In this document: positions 15,873-23,726 of the stretch, in pieces
How positions within the stretch are numbered: position 1 is the first letter of the stretch
Layout of the letters: each line of letters begins with the position of its first letter
Assembly: GCF_023634065.1 (NCBI RefSeq)
Contig: NZ_JALKCV010000004.1
Location: 124,001 to 188,000 of the forward strand
Direction: 5' to 3'
DNA length: 64,000 nucleotides
Source: Microbulbifer litoralis
Lineage (GTDB): Bacteria; Pseudomonadota; Gammaproteobacteria; Pseudomonadales; Cellvibrionaceae
Translations under genes and position numbers: made by a program
The notes under the pieces: generated by a model
What the model was told of the DNA's origin: nothing
The model's input: the letters and a program-made list of their open reading frames with translations, nothing else
Databases searched by the model: none

Positions 15873-18308
15873 ATGTTAGATCGTATTACATCCCGCCTGC
15901 GCCGCTGGCGCCGACGTTTCAGCCGCAGCGAATGGATGACCCACCTGCTGGGTCTGCCCACCAGCGACTGCGCGCCCAGCGACCCCGGGCTGGTGCTGAT
16001 CCAGATCGACGGCCTCGCCCACCCGCAACTGGAGCGGGCACTGGCCCGGGGGCGCATGCCGTTCCTGAAACGGCTGATCAGGAGGGAGCACTACCACCTG
16101 GAACACCTTTACCCGGGCGTGCCCTCCACCACCCCGGCGGTACAGGCGGAGCTGTTCTTCGGCGTGCGACAGGCGGTGCCGGCGTTCGGCTTCATGATGA
16201 AAGAGAGCCAGAAGCTGGTGCGGATGTACGATCCGGAAGTGGCCGCACGGGTGGAGGAAAAACTCAACGCCCGCTGTCGCGACCCGCTGCTTTCCGGTGG
16301 CAGCTGCTACCTGAGCCTGTTCCGTGCCGGCGCCGATCACGGCGAGGCCCACTTCTGCCCCGCCGACCAGGGCTGGGGACCGGCGCTGCGCGACGCCAGC
16401 CCCTGGAAAGTCTTCCTGATGCTGCTGACCAACGCCTGGAGCCTGGTGCGTACCGCCGCCCTGGTGGTGGTCGAATTCGTGCTGGCGATCGCCGACTGTG
16501 TGCGCGGCGTCCTCAAGGGCCAGGACCTGGTGCGCGAGCTGATGTTTATCCCCACCCGCGTCGCCGTCACCATCCTGATGCGCGAACTCTGCACCATCGG
16601 CGTCAAGATCGATATCGCCCGCGGCCTGCCGGTGATCTACATCAACCTGCTGGGCTACGACGAGCAGTCCCACCGCCGCGGCCCGCGCTCGGCCTTCGCC
16701 CACTGGGTGCTCAAGGGTATCGACGACGCCATCGCCCGCATCTGGCGCGCCGCGCACCGCTCCGACCGCCGCCACTACGACGTCTGGATCTTCTCCGACC
16801 ACGGCCAGGAACAGACCCACCCCTACGAGGAGGAGTTCGGCCGCAGCCTGGGCCAGGCGTTGGCCGATGCGCTGTCGGACTTGCCGGGAAGCCCGGACAG
16901 GTATCCCTGCAAGAGCCGCCGCGGTATCGAGCTGGAACGCGCGCGATTGTTCGGCAGTGAGTGGATGGAAAAAATCACGCCCGGCGACGGTGGCGACGAC
17001 CACGCGACGGACACCCCGCTCGCGCTGGCGGCACTGGGGCCGCTGGCGATGCTCTACAACCTGGAGCTGAACGGCACTCCCCGCGCCGAGGTCGCGCGGC
17101 TGATCGTCGAGAAGGCCCGGGTGCCATTGGTCCTGTATCGCTCGGATCCCGCCGACCCCGCCTCCGAAATACACGGCTGGTGGGCCGCGGGCCCGATCCG
17201 GATGCCGGAAGACGGCCCGCGGGTACTGGGCCACGACCACCCGTTTCCGCAGGAGGCGGCCGCCGATATGGCGCAACTCTGCCACCATCCGGACGCCGGC
17301 GATTTCATGATGTACGGCTGGTGCGCGGGCATGGACAGGCCGCTGACCTTCGCCATGGAAAACGGCAGCCACGGCGGCGCCGCACCCAACGAGACCCACG
17401 CCTTCGCGCTGATGCCGGAGGATATACCGCCGCCGAATCCGGAACGAGGCCACTGGCGTCCGGAGGAACTGCGCGCCACCGCCCGCGCCTACCTGCGCGG
17501 GGTCAAACCCATGGCCGGCCGGCGCCGGCGGGCAGCGGTGAAAACCCTGCGCGTCATGACCTACAACGTGCACAGCTGCCGCGGCATCGACGGCAAGCTG
17601 TCGCCGCAGCGCATCGCCCGCGTCATCGCGCGCTACCAGCCGGATGTGGTGGCGCTGCAGGAGCTGGACGTGCTGCGCGAGCGCAGCGGTGGCCTGGACC
17701 AGGCCGAGCGGCTGGCACGGCTGCTGGCCATGGACGTGCACTTCCAACCCGCCCTGCACCTGGAAGAAGAGCGCTACGGCGATGCCATCCTCACCCGCCT
17801 GCCCGTGCGCCTGGTCAGGAAAGACATACTGCCGGGCCCGCCCAACGGCAAAAGCAGCCTGTTCAATCCCGCCGCGGACGAGCCCCGCGGCGCCGTCTGG
17901 GTCGAGGTGGAGTACGAAGGGCAGAAACTGCAGGTCATCAACACCCACCTGGGACTGTCCAAGGCCGAGCGCCTGCGCCAGGTGGACGCACTGCTCGGCC
18001 CCGACTGGCTGTCACACCCCCGCTGCGAGGGCCCGAAGGTACTGATGGGGGATTTCAACGCGCTGCCCAACGCCGCCGAGATCAAGCGGCTGACTAACCA
18101 ACTGCGCGACGCCCAGGTGGCGGCACCCGGCCACAAGCCCCGCGGCACCTTTTTCAGCGGTATGCCCAAGGCGCGGATCGATTATATTTACACCAGCCGG
18201 GATATCCGCGTGGAACGCATCGTGGTCCCGGCCACCGAGCTGACCCGGCAGGCCTCGGACCACCTGCCACTGATTGCCGATATCGAAATACCGGCCGGTG
18301 ACGACTGA
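15873..18308 (+). CDS. Alkaline-phosphatase-superfamily domain fused to EEP nuclease/phosphatase domain
   Basis: The 811-residue protein joins two hydrolase folds. Residues about 35-540 belong to the alkaline phosphatase/type I phosphodiesterase superfamily: D46 (LIQIDG), the PSTTPAVQAE segment carrying the likely Thr nucleophile, D309-H310 (FSDHGQ) and GSHGG near 495. A hydrophobic stretch at about 178-209 lies inside it and may contact the membrane. From about 555 to the end is an endonuclease/exonuclease/phosphatase domain with MTYNVHSCRG, LQELD, GDAILTR, GDFNALP and SDHLPL, a complete catalytic set. Both halves could act on phosphodiesters or phospholipid head groups. It follows the glycosyltransferase by 12 bp in the same operon. 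Confidence 0.85.
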   Translation: MLDRITSRLRRWRRRFSRSEWMTHLLGLPTSDCAPSDPGLVLIQIDGLAHPQLERALARGRMPFLKRLIRREHYHLEHLYPGVPSTTPAVQAELFFGVRQAVPAFGFMMKESQKLVRMYDPEVAARVEEKLNARCRDPLLSGGSCYLSLFRAGADHGEAHFCPADQGWGPALRDASPWKVFLMLLTNAWSLVRTAALVVVEFVLAIADCVRGVLKGQDLVRELMFIPTRVAVTILMRELCTIGVKIDIARGLPVIYINLLGYDEQSHRRGPRSAFAHWVLKGIDDAIARIWRAAHRSDRRHYDVWIFSDHGQEQTHPYEEEFGRSLGQALADALSDLPGSPDRYPCKSRRGIELERARLFGSEWMEKITPGDGGDDHATDTPLALAALGPLAMLYNLELNGTPRAEVARLIVEKARVPLVLYRSDPADPASEIHGWWAAGPIRMPEDGPRVLGHDHPFPQEAAADMAQLCHHPDAGDFMMYGWCAGMDRPLTFAMENGSHGGAAPNETHAFALMPEDIPPPNPERGHWRPEELRATARAYLRGVKPMAGRRRRAAVKTLRVMTYNVHSCRGIDGKLSPQRIARVIARYQPDVVALQELDVLRERSGGLDQAERLARLLAMDVHFQPALHLEEERYGDAILTRLPVRLVRKDILPGPPNGKSSLFNPAADEPRGAVWVEVEYEGQKLQVINTHLGLSKAERLRQVDALLGPDWLSHPRCEGPKVLMGDFNALPNAAEIKRLTNQLRDAQVAAPGHKPRGTFFSGMPKARIDYIYTSRDIRVERIVVPATELTRQASDHLPLIADIEIPAGDD

Positions 18309-18436
18309 TGGGTCGGCGGGGATTGAAACGGCGCCCATTGCCCCCATATCCATGTCCGGAAGCGGCGCCACCGGGGCACCGCAGGATGGCGCGAAAACCG
18401 ATTCGCCGGCCCGCGATTGCGAATTGGCGGACTGAC

Positions 18437-18465
18437 TTGATGGTCCCGATCGCTGGCTATATGAT
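18437..18465 (+). promoter_or_regulatory. Promoter of yccA
   Basis: TTGATG at 18437-18442 and TATGAT at 18460-18465 are separated by 17 bp. Transcription would start near 18472, leaving a short leader with an AGGAG ribosome-binding site at 18485-18489 before the ATG at 18496. Confidence 0.6.
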
Positions 18466-18495
18466 TCTCGTAATATTCAATAGCAGGAGTCGCTA

Positions 18496-19173
18496 ATGCA
18501 GCCGCACGTTTACTCACAGTCCCGCGCAGTGGATCGCTCGGAAACGGCGAAGGTACTGCGCAATACCTATGCCCTGTTGGCCATGACCGTACTGTTCAGC
18601 GCCTTTACCGCCGGCGTCGCCATGGCGGTGGGCATGGGCCGCGGCATGGGCATCATCTGTTCACTGGTCGCACTGGGCCTGATCTGGTTCGTACTGCCGC
18701 GCACCGCCAATTCCGGCAAGGGTATCGGCGTGGTCTTCGCCTTTACCGGCCTGCTGGGCGCGTCACTGGGCCCGATCCTGAACTACTACATTTCCGCCGG
18801 CGCCGGCCAGGTCATCACCCAGGCGCTGGGTACCACCGCACTGATCTTCTTTGCGCTGTCCGCCTATGTGCTGACCACCCGCAAGGACTTCAGCTTCATG
18901 GGCGGCTTCCTGTTCGTGGGCCTGATCGCGGTACTGGTGTGCGCGCTGGGCATGATGATCGCCAGCTTCTTCGGCGTGTACATGCCACTGGCAAGCGTGG
19001 CCCTGAGTGGCGTGATCGCGCTGCTGTTCTCCGGCTTCATCCTGTATGACACCAGCCGCATCGTGAACGGTGGCGAGACCAACTACATCATGGCGACCAC
19101 GTCCCTGTATATCTCCATCCTGAACCTGTTCACCAGCCTGCTGCACATCTTCGGCTTCGCCGCCGACGACTGA
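18496..19173 (+). CDS. yccA: Bax inhibitor-1/YccA family inner-membrane protein
   Basis: The 225-residue protein has seven hydrophobic segments, the BI-1 topology, and the conserved family features LLAMTVLFSAFTAGV near the start and LYDTSRIVNGGE-TNYI near residue 190. In E. coli YccA is a substrate and modulator of the membrane protease FtsH. The start has a good AGGAG site six bases upstream. It is a single-gene unit ending in a terminator, directly upstream of the tus operon, the same yccA-tus neighbourhood seen in other gammaproteobacteria. Confidence 0.93.
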   Translation: MQPHVYSQSRAVDRSETAKVLRNTYALLAMTVLFSAFTAGVAMAVGMGRGMGIICSLVALGLIWFVLPRTANSGKGIGVVFAFTGLLGASLGPILNYYISAGAGQVITQALGTTALIFFALSAYVLTTRKDFSFMGGFLFVGLIAVLVCALGMMIASFFGVYMPLASVALSGVIALLFSGFILYDTSRIVNGGETNYIMATTSLYISILNLFTSLLHIFGFAADD

Positions 19174-19198
19174 TCCGCAGCCTGGAACGGCCGAACCC

Positions 19199-19223
19199 AA
19201 TGCCCCGCTCCGCGGGGCATTTT
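19199..19223 (+). terminator. Intrinsic terminator between yccA and tusD
   Basis: A 10-bp perfect stem starting AATGCCCCGC with a three-base TCC loop is followed by TTTT. It ends only 14 bp before the tusD ATG, so tusD must either depend on a promoter inside or upstream of the hairpin or on read-through. Confidence 0.82.
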
Positions 19224-19237
19224 GCTATGTGGCTACT

Positions 19238-19627
19238 ATGAAATTTTCCCTGGTTATCTACGGCGCCCCGCACGCCTCCGAGTCCGCCGCTACCGCGTTG
19301 CGCTTCGCCCGCACACTGCTGGCCCAGGGCCACCAGCTGTACCGCGTCTTTTTCTATGGCGATGGCGTCCACAACGGCAGTGCCCTCAGCGCCCCGCCCC
19401 AGGACGAGACCGACACCGTCGGCGACTGGCAGGCACTGCAACGCGAGCACGGCCTGGACCTGGTGGTATGCATCGCCGCGGCCCAGCGCCGCGGGCTGCT
19501 GAGCGACAGCGAAGCCAGGCGGCTGGAGAAACCCGCCGCCAACCTCGCCGACGGCTTTGAGCTGGCCGGACTGGGGCAGTTGGCCGACGCCAGCGCCAAT
19601 TCCGATCGCGTCGTCACATTCGGTTAG
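19238..19627 (+). CDS. tusD: Sulfurtransferase complex subunit TusD
   Basis: The ATG at 19238 gives a 129-residue protein with the family's start MKFSLVIYGAP; a GTG nine bases earlier is possible but not needed. TusD takes persulfide sulfur from TusA and passes it to TusE during 2-thiolation of tRNA wobble uridine (mnm5s2U). The active-site cysteine is C78 in LVVCIAAAQRRG, the same position as in E. coli. It is the first gene of tusDCBE, with 7 bp to tusC. Confidence 0.95.
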   Translation: MKFSLVIYGAPHASESAATALRFARTLLAQGHQLYRVFFYGDGVHNGSALSAPPQDETDTVGDWQALQREHGLDLVVCIAAAQRRGLLSDSEARRLEKPAANLADGFELAGLGQLADASANSDRVVTFG

Positions 19628-19634
19628 GGACACG

Positions 19635-20000
19635 ATGATGACAACAAACACACTTGCCCTCTGTCGCCAGGCCCCCTACGGCGACGCCCTGGCCCGCGAA
19701 GGGCTGGAGGCGATACTGGCCGCCGCGGCCATGGATCAAGCGCCGGCGGTGCTGTTCCTGCGCGACGGCGTCTTCCAGCTGCTGCCGGAGCAGGCCCCGT
19801 CGGCAATCGGCCAGAAGAGCCTGCTGCGCAACCTGCAGGCGCTGCCGATGTTCGGCATCGAGACCATTCATGTCTGCGAGCGCAGCCTGCTCGAACGCGG
19901 TATCGACGCGAAGCAGCTGGCGATAGCCGGCGCGGAGATTGAACTGGTGGCCGATACCGGTGGGTTTATCGCCGGCTTCGATTCTGTCCTGAGTTTCTGA
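19635..20000 (+). CDS. tusC: Sulfurtransferase complex subunit TusC
   Basis: From ATG 19635 the protein is 121 residues, matching the DsrF/TusC family length. Family features include the AAAMDQAPAVLFLRDGVFQL strand-turn and LLRNLQALPMFGIE. TusC forms the heterohexameric TusBCD complex with its neighbours. Its gene lies between tusD and tusB with gaps of 7 and 9 bp. An ATG one codon later is equally good. Confidence 0.93.
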   Translation: MMTTNTLALCRQAPYGDALAREGLEAILAAAAMDQAPAVLFLRDGVFQLLPEQAPSAIGQKSLLRNLQALPMFGIETIHVCERSLLERGIDAKQLAIAGAEIELVADTGGFIAGFDSVLSF

Positions 20001-20009
20001 GGCAAGCAC

Positions 20010-20291
20010 ATGACCCTGCATATCGTCAGCAGATCCCCCTTCAGCTCCAACGCCCTCGCCGACTGCATCGGCACCTTCAGCGATGGCGATGCACTGCTGT
20101 TGATCGAGGACGGCACCTACGCCGCGAGCGGTTTTATGCCCGAGAATATTGCCGTGGGGCCCGTCTACTGCCTGAAGACCGATGCGGATGCCCGCGGCCT
20201 GCAGGTACCGGAGACATTCCAGGCTATCGACGACGCCCGCTGGGTGTCGCTGTGCGTCGAACACAAACCGATCGTCAGCTGGTTCAAGTGA
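20010..20291 (+). CDS. tusB: Sulfurtransferase complex subunit TusB
   Basis: This 93-residue DsrH/TusB protein opens MTLHIVSRSPFSSNAL and has the typical core ALLLIEDGTYAA and WVSLCVEHKPIVSWFK. It is the third subunit of the TusBCD sulfur-relay complex. Its TGA stop shares one base with the tusE ATG, so the two are translationally coupled. Confidence 0.92.
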   Translation: MTLHIVSRSPFSSNALADCIGTFSDGDALLLIEDGTYAASGFMPENIAVGPVYCLKTDADARGLQVPETFQAIDDARWVSLCVEHKPIVSWFK

Positions 20292-20626
20292 TGGGCAGTA
20301 TGCAGATAGAGGGCCGCGAGATAGCACTGGATAAGGAGGGCTACCTCCGCGAGCTGGACGACTGGAACCCGGCGGTGGCTGAGGCGCTGGCGAAGGCCGA
20401 AGGTATCGAACTCACCGACGCGCACTGGGAAGTGATCCGGCTGCTGCAGGATTTCTACCGGGAATTCGAACTGTCGCCGGCCATGCGACCGCTGGTGAAA
20501 TACGTCGGCCAGCAGTTGGGAGCGGACAAGGGCCGCAGCATTTACCTGATGCAGCTGTTTCCGCCGAGCCCGGCCAAGGTGGCCAGCAAGATAGCCGGGC
20601 TGCCGAAGCCGACCAACTGCCTCTAG
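20291..20626 (+). CDS. tusE: Sulfur-relay protein TusE (DsrC-like)
   Basis: The 111-residue protein has the DsrC/TusE fold features GYLRELDDWNPAVAEALA and ends PKPTNCL. The penultimate cysteine (C110) is the conserved sulfur-carrying residue that receives sulfur from TusD and delivers it to MnmA. Only one C-terminal cysteine is present, which fits TusE rather than dissimilatory DsrC. No sulfite reductase genes are nearby. tusA is not in the window. Confidence 0.94.
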   Translation: MGSMQIEGREIALDKEGYLRELDDWNPAVAEALAKAEGIELTDAHWEVIRLLQDFYREFELSPAMRPLVKYVGQQLGADKGRSIYLMQLFPPSPAKVASKIAGLPKPTNCL

Positions 20627-20649
20627 ATTTCCCGGGGGGAGGGGCCGGC

Positions 20650-21054
20650 TCAGATATGCACGATCACCTTCCGTTTTCCCCGGTGGTGCCGATGCTCCCA
20701 CAGATATAGCCCCTGCCAGGTCCCCAGCATCAGTCGGCCATTTTTAACCGGAACCGAAAGGCTGGTCGCCGTCAGCGCCGCCTTGATATGCGCCGGCATA
20801 TCGTCCGCCCCCTCCAGCGTGTGGGTATAGAGCGGGTCGTTCTCCGGCACCAGCCGGTTGAGCCAGTTCTCCAGGTCCACGCGCGCCGACGGATCGGCAT
20901 TCTCCTGGATCAGCAGGCTGGCCGAGGTGTGCTGGATAAACAGGGTACAGAGCCCCTCGTCCACGCCCTGCCCGCCCAGCCAGTCCGCCACCTGGTCCGT
21001 GAACTCGTGCAGCCCCTGGCCACTCACCAGGATTCCAATCTCACTAATTGCCAT
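20650..21054 (-). CDS. yjbQ: YjbQ/UPF0047 family protein
   Basis: The 134-residue protein matches the UPF0047 family (secondary thiamine-phosphate synthase enzyme in some databases). It has the conserved segments FIQHTSASLLIQENADPS, EGADDMPAHIKAAL and GTWQGLYLWEHR. E. coli YjbQ shows weak thiamine-phosphate synthase activity, but the physiological role is uncertain. It converges on tusE and is divergent from trmA with a 67-bp gap. Confidence 0.93.
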   Translation of the reverse strand: MAISEIGILVSGQGLHEFTDQVADWLGGQGVDEGLCTLFIQHTSASLLIQENADPSARVDLENWLNRLVPENDPLYTHTLEGADDMPAHIKAALTATSLSVPVKNGRLMLGTWQGLYLWEHRHHRGKRKVIVHI

Positions 21055-21121
21055 AGAGATTCCTCAACCCTTTCCTTTACAATGCGCGCCCGCTCCACTG
21101 CAGATACCACCGCATTTTAAT

Positions 21122-22210
21122 ATGGCCATACACCGGGTTAACACCGACGACTACAACGATCAGCTGCAGCGCAAGGCCGAACGGCTGCGCCGGGCCTACC
21201 GTGAATACACCGACCTGGAGCCGGAGCTGTTCCCGTCGCCGCCGATCCACTACCGCCTGCGGGCCGAATTCAAGGTGTGGCAGGAAGACGGCCGCGCCCA
21301 CTATGCCATGTACCGCCAGGGCGAATACAAGAAGCCGTTTATCATCGACGAGTTCACCGTCGGCTCGGAACTGATCAACCAACTGATGCCAAAGGTGCTG
21401 GAGGCGGTCAACCAGAGCGAGACACTGCGAAAGCGGCTGTTCTCCGCCGAGTTCCTGACCACGCTCGCCGGCGACGCACTGATCACACTGATCTACCACA
21501 AGAAGCTGGACGAACAGTGGGAAACGGAGGCCCGCGCACTGCAGGAAAAACTCGGCTTCCCGATCCTCGGCCGCTCGCGCAAACAGAAGCTGGTGCTGGA
21601 ACGGGATTACGTGATCGAGAAATTGCCGATCGGCGGCAGGACTTACCAGTACAAACAGGTCGAGGGCAGTTTTACCCAGCCCAACGGCGAAATCTGCCGC
21701 TCGATGATCGGCTGGGCCGGGGATGCCTGCCGGGATGCGGGCGGCGACCTGCTGGAGCTCTACTGCGGCAACGGCAATTTCACCATTCCCCTGTGCGAGC
21801 ATTTCGACAGGGTGCTGGCTACCGAGGTGTCCAAGGTATCGGTCAATGCCGCACAGGAAAATATCCGCGCGAACGGCGTCGACAACCTGGATATCGTGCG
21901 TCTATCAAGCGAGGAATTTACCCAGGCCATCGACAGGGTGCGCCCCTTCCGGCGCCTGAAGGATATCGACCTGGACAGCTACGATTTCTCCACCGTGCTG
22001 GTAGACCCGCCCCGGGCCGGGCTGGACGCGGACACCTGCGCAATGGTGGCACGCTTTCCGCGGATTCTGTACATCTCCTGCAATCCGGAGACGCAGCTGG
22101 ACAACCTGAAGGAATTGAGCAAGACGCACCGGATCGAGCGCTTTGCACTGTTCGACCAGTTTCCGTATACGGATCACACCGAAACCGGCCTGTTGCTGGT
22201 GCGCGAGTAG
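21122..22210 (+). CDS. trmA: tRNA (uridine(54)-C5)-methyltransferase TrmA
   Basis: From ATG 21122 the protein is 362 residues, the length of E. coli TrmA (366). It makes ribothymidine at position 54 in the T-loop of almost all tRNAs, using S-adenosylmethionine. The SAM site is LELYCGNGNFTIPLC (about 210-225), followed by VDPPRAGLD and the catalytic cysteine C320 in YISCNPET. The lack of an N-terminal TRAM domain and Fe-S cysteines separates it from RlmC and RlmD. Its TAG stop is part of the inverted repeat that follows. Confidence 0.95.
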   Translation: MAIHRVNTDDYNDQLQRKAERLRRAYREYTDLEPELFPSPPIHYRLRAEFKVWQEDGRAHYAMYRQGEYKKPFIIDEFTVGSELINQLMPKVLEAVNQSETLRKRLFSAEFLTTLAGDALITLIYHKKLDEQWETEARALQEKLGFPILGRSRKQKLVLERDYVIEKLPIGGRTYQYKQVEGSFTQPNGEICRSMIGWAGDACRDAGGDLLELYCGNGNFTIPLCEHFDRVLATEVSKVSVNAAQENIRANGVDNLDIVRLSSEEFTQAIDRVRPFRRLKDIDLDSYDFSTVLVDPPRAGLDADTCAMVARFPRILYISCNPETQLDNLKELSKTHRIERFALFDQFPYTDHTETGLLLVRE

Positions 22211-22285
22211 GAGCCTGCCCTGCAGGCGAAACGGCAAGAGGGCCCGAGGGCCCCGGCTCTTTTCGCCTGCAGGGCAGGCTCCTAC
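22207..22285. repeat. REP-type inverted pair (REPIN-like) overlapping the trmA stop
   Basis: Two perfect 25-bp arms, starting GTAGGAGCCTGCCCTGCAGG at 22207 and ending CTCCTAC at 22285, flank a 29-bp centre that itself folds (GGGCCC gag GGGCCC). The GTAG head and the palindromic body (CCTGCCCTGCAGG) are those of REP sequences mobilised by RAYT transposases. Two in opposite orientation form a REPIN. The left arm includes the trmA stop codon. The hairpin may also end transcription of trmA or the convergent DUF2489 gene. Confidence 0.8.
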
Positions 22286-22312
22286 AGGGTAACCCCGGCG
22301 AACGGAACGCCA

Positions 22313-22777
22313 TCAAAACTCCCGACCGAGGATCCTCTTCGCCGCATCCAGCGCAAAATCCTTGTACTCGCTCTCGACCTGCGCCATCTCCATTTCAAAC
22401 TGGAACTGCTTTTTGCGCGGCAGTTTCTTCCATTCCTGCAGGATCGGAATATGGCTGGTCTTGTCGGCCACGGTGTAGAAGGCCACGAACTCGTCCTTGA
22501 TCCCCTGCTCCACCTGCAACGCATCCAGCAGCACGCGAATCCGGATCGACGCCTCGGTAACACCGACACCATCGTCGAGCAGTGTGCGGGCTAAGATCTG
22601 GATACTGTCGTTGACCCGCTGGCGCTGGTCCGATGCGGCCTGTTCCAGCTCCGCCAGCTGCGCGGCCTGTTTTTTCTGCGCCAGGTTCAGCTTGCGCAGG
22701 TAATAGCCGGCCACCGCGGCGAGCGCGAAAATAATCAGCGCGGCGACAACCAGCAGCCAGGTGGGGAAAACCGTCAT
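22313..22777 (-). CDS. DUF2489 single-span membrane protein
   Basis: The 154-residue protein has an N-terminal membrane helix (about 5-26) followed by a charged helical segment (LRKLNLAQKKQAAQLAELEQ) and a conserved DUF2489 domain ending KRILGREF. The soluble part should face the cytoplasm. No function is known. It is 13 bp downstream of the AEC transporter gene on the same strand, probably in the same transcript. Confidence 0.8.
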   Translation of the reverse strand: MTVFPTWLLVVAALIIFALAAVAGYYLRKLNLAQKKQAAQLAELEQAASDQRQRVNDSIQILARTLLDDGVGVTEASIRIRVLLDALQVEQGIKDEFVAFYTVADKTSHIPILQEWKKLPRKKQFQFEMEMAQVESEYKDFALDAAKRILGREF

Positions 22778-22790
22778 GGGAAGAAACCTC

Positions 22791-23720
22791 TCAGAACCAA
22801 ATTTCTAGCAGCGCCAGCCCCAGGCTGGCGGTAACAATCGACAGCAGTGTACTCAGGGCGACGATATTGGCCGCCAGCTGGCTGTTGCCGCCCATGGCCC
22901 GCGCCATGATAAAGGACACGGTGGCGCTCGGCGTGGCCGCCAGCAGCAGCAATACGCCCATGGCCTGCGCCGGCAGCCGCAGCAGCCAGCCGCACGCCAA
23001 CAGTACGGCCGGCACACCCAGCAGCTTGATCGCCGTGGCCCCGAAGGCCGCCAACGAGCTGCGCCGCAGCAGACTGAAATCCAGGCTGGCACCGATACAC
23101 AACAGTGCCAGCGGCAGCGTGATCGAGGCCAGGTAGTCACCGGTCTGCAGCAGTATTTCCGGCAGCACCAGGCCGATCTCACGGCAGACCAGCGCCAGTA
23201 CGATGGCGACGATCAGCGGGTTCTGGGCGATATCCTTCGCCAGCTTGCCCCAGCTGAAGCGTACCTCGCTGCTGTAGACCGCAAACAGCGTCACCGCGGC
23301 AATATTGTACAGGATGGTGACCCCCGCCATCAGCAGCGCCGCCTGCGCCAGGCCGCCGCTGCCGTAGGCATTGGCCGCCCAGGCCAGGCCGATGATGCCC
23401 AGGTTGCCGCGGAAGGCACCCTGGATAAAGGCGCTGCGGTCGCCATGCACCAGCGGCCGCGCCGCCAGCCAAGCCAGCGGGATGGTAATCACCGTGCCCA
23501 GCAGGCCCGCCGCCAGCAGCGGCAGCTCCTGGCCCAGCTCTGCATCGGCGGTAAAGATATTGATAAACAGCAGCACCGGCAGCGTGATCATAAAGACCAG
23601 CTTTGACGCATCGTCCACAAACGCATCGCGCAGCAGGCCGACGCGCGCCAGCCAGTAGCCGACGATCAGCGTCAGGAAAATGGGGCCGGTAACAGACAGC
23701 GCGAAGGCGAAAGTTTCCAC
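22791..23720 (-). CDS. AEC (auxin efflux carrier) family transporter
   Basis: The 309-residue protein has about ten hydrophobic helices in two repeats of five, the AEC/BART fold. Recognisable segments are LVFMITLPVLLFINIF in helix 2-3, QGAFRGNLGIIGLAWA at the family's conserved NxG site in the middle, and SATVSFIMARAMGGN near the end. Bacterial members export or import small carboxylates such as malonate or malate; the substrate here is not known. Six bases separate it from rmuC upstream, so rmuC, this gene and the DUF2489 gene likely form one operon. Confidence 0.88.
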   Translation of the reverse strand: METFAFALSVTGPIFLTLIVGYWLARVGLLRDAFVDDASKLVFMITLPVLLFINIFTADAELGQELPLLAAGLLGTVITIPLAWLAARPLVHGDRSAFIQGAFRGNLGIIGLAWAANAYGSGGLAQAALLMAGVTILYNIAAVTLFAVYSSEVRFSWGKLAKDIAQNPLIVAIVLALVCREIGLVLPEILLQTGDYLASITLPLALLCIGASLDFSLLRRSSLAAFGATAIKLLGVPAVLLACGWLLRLPAQAMGVLLLLAATPSATVSFIMARAMGGNSQLAANIVALSTLLSIVTASLGLALLEIWF

Positions 23721-23726
23721 GGGGCG

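Noticed and set aside
18308..18496. 62-codon open frame between the EEP fusion and yccA
   Set aside because: The product is Arg/Pro-rich without a known pattern, it ends at the yccA start, and the interval contains a good yccA promoter instead.
19635..20626. Dissimilatory sulfur oxidation (DsrEFH-DsrC) rather than the Tus relay
   Set aside because: TusE has only one C-terminal cysteine and no dsrAB or other sulfur-oxidation genes are nearby. The yccA-tus context fits tRNA thiolation.
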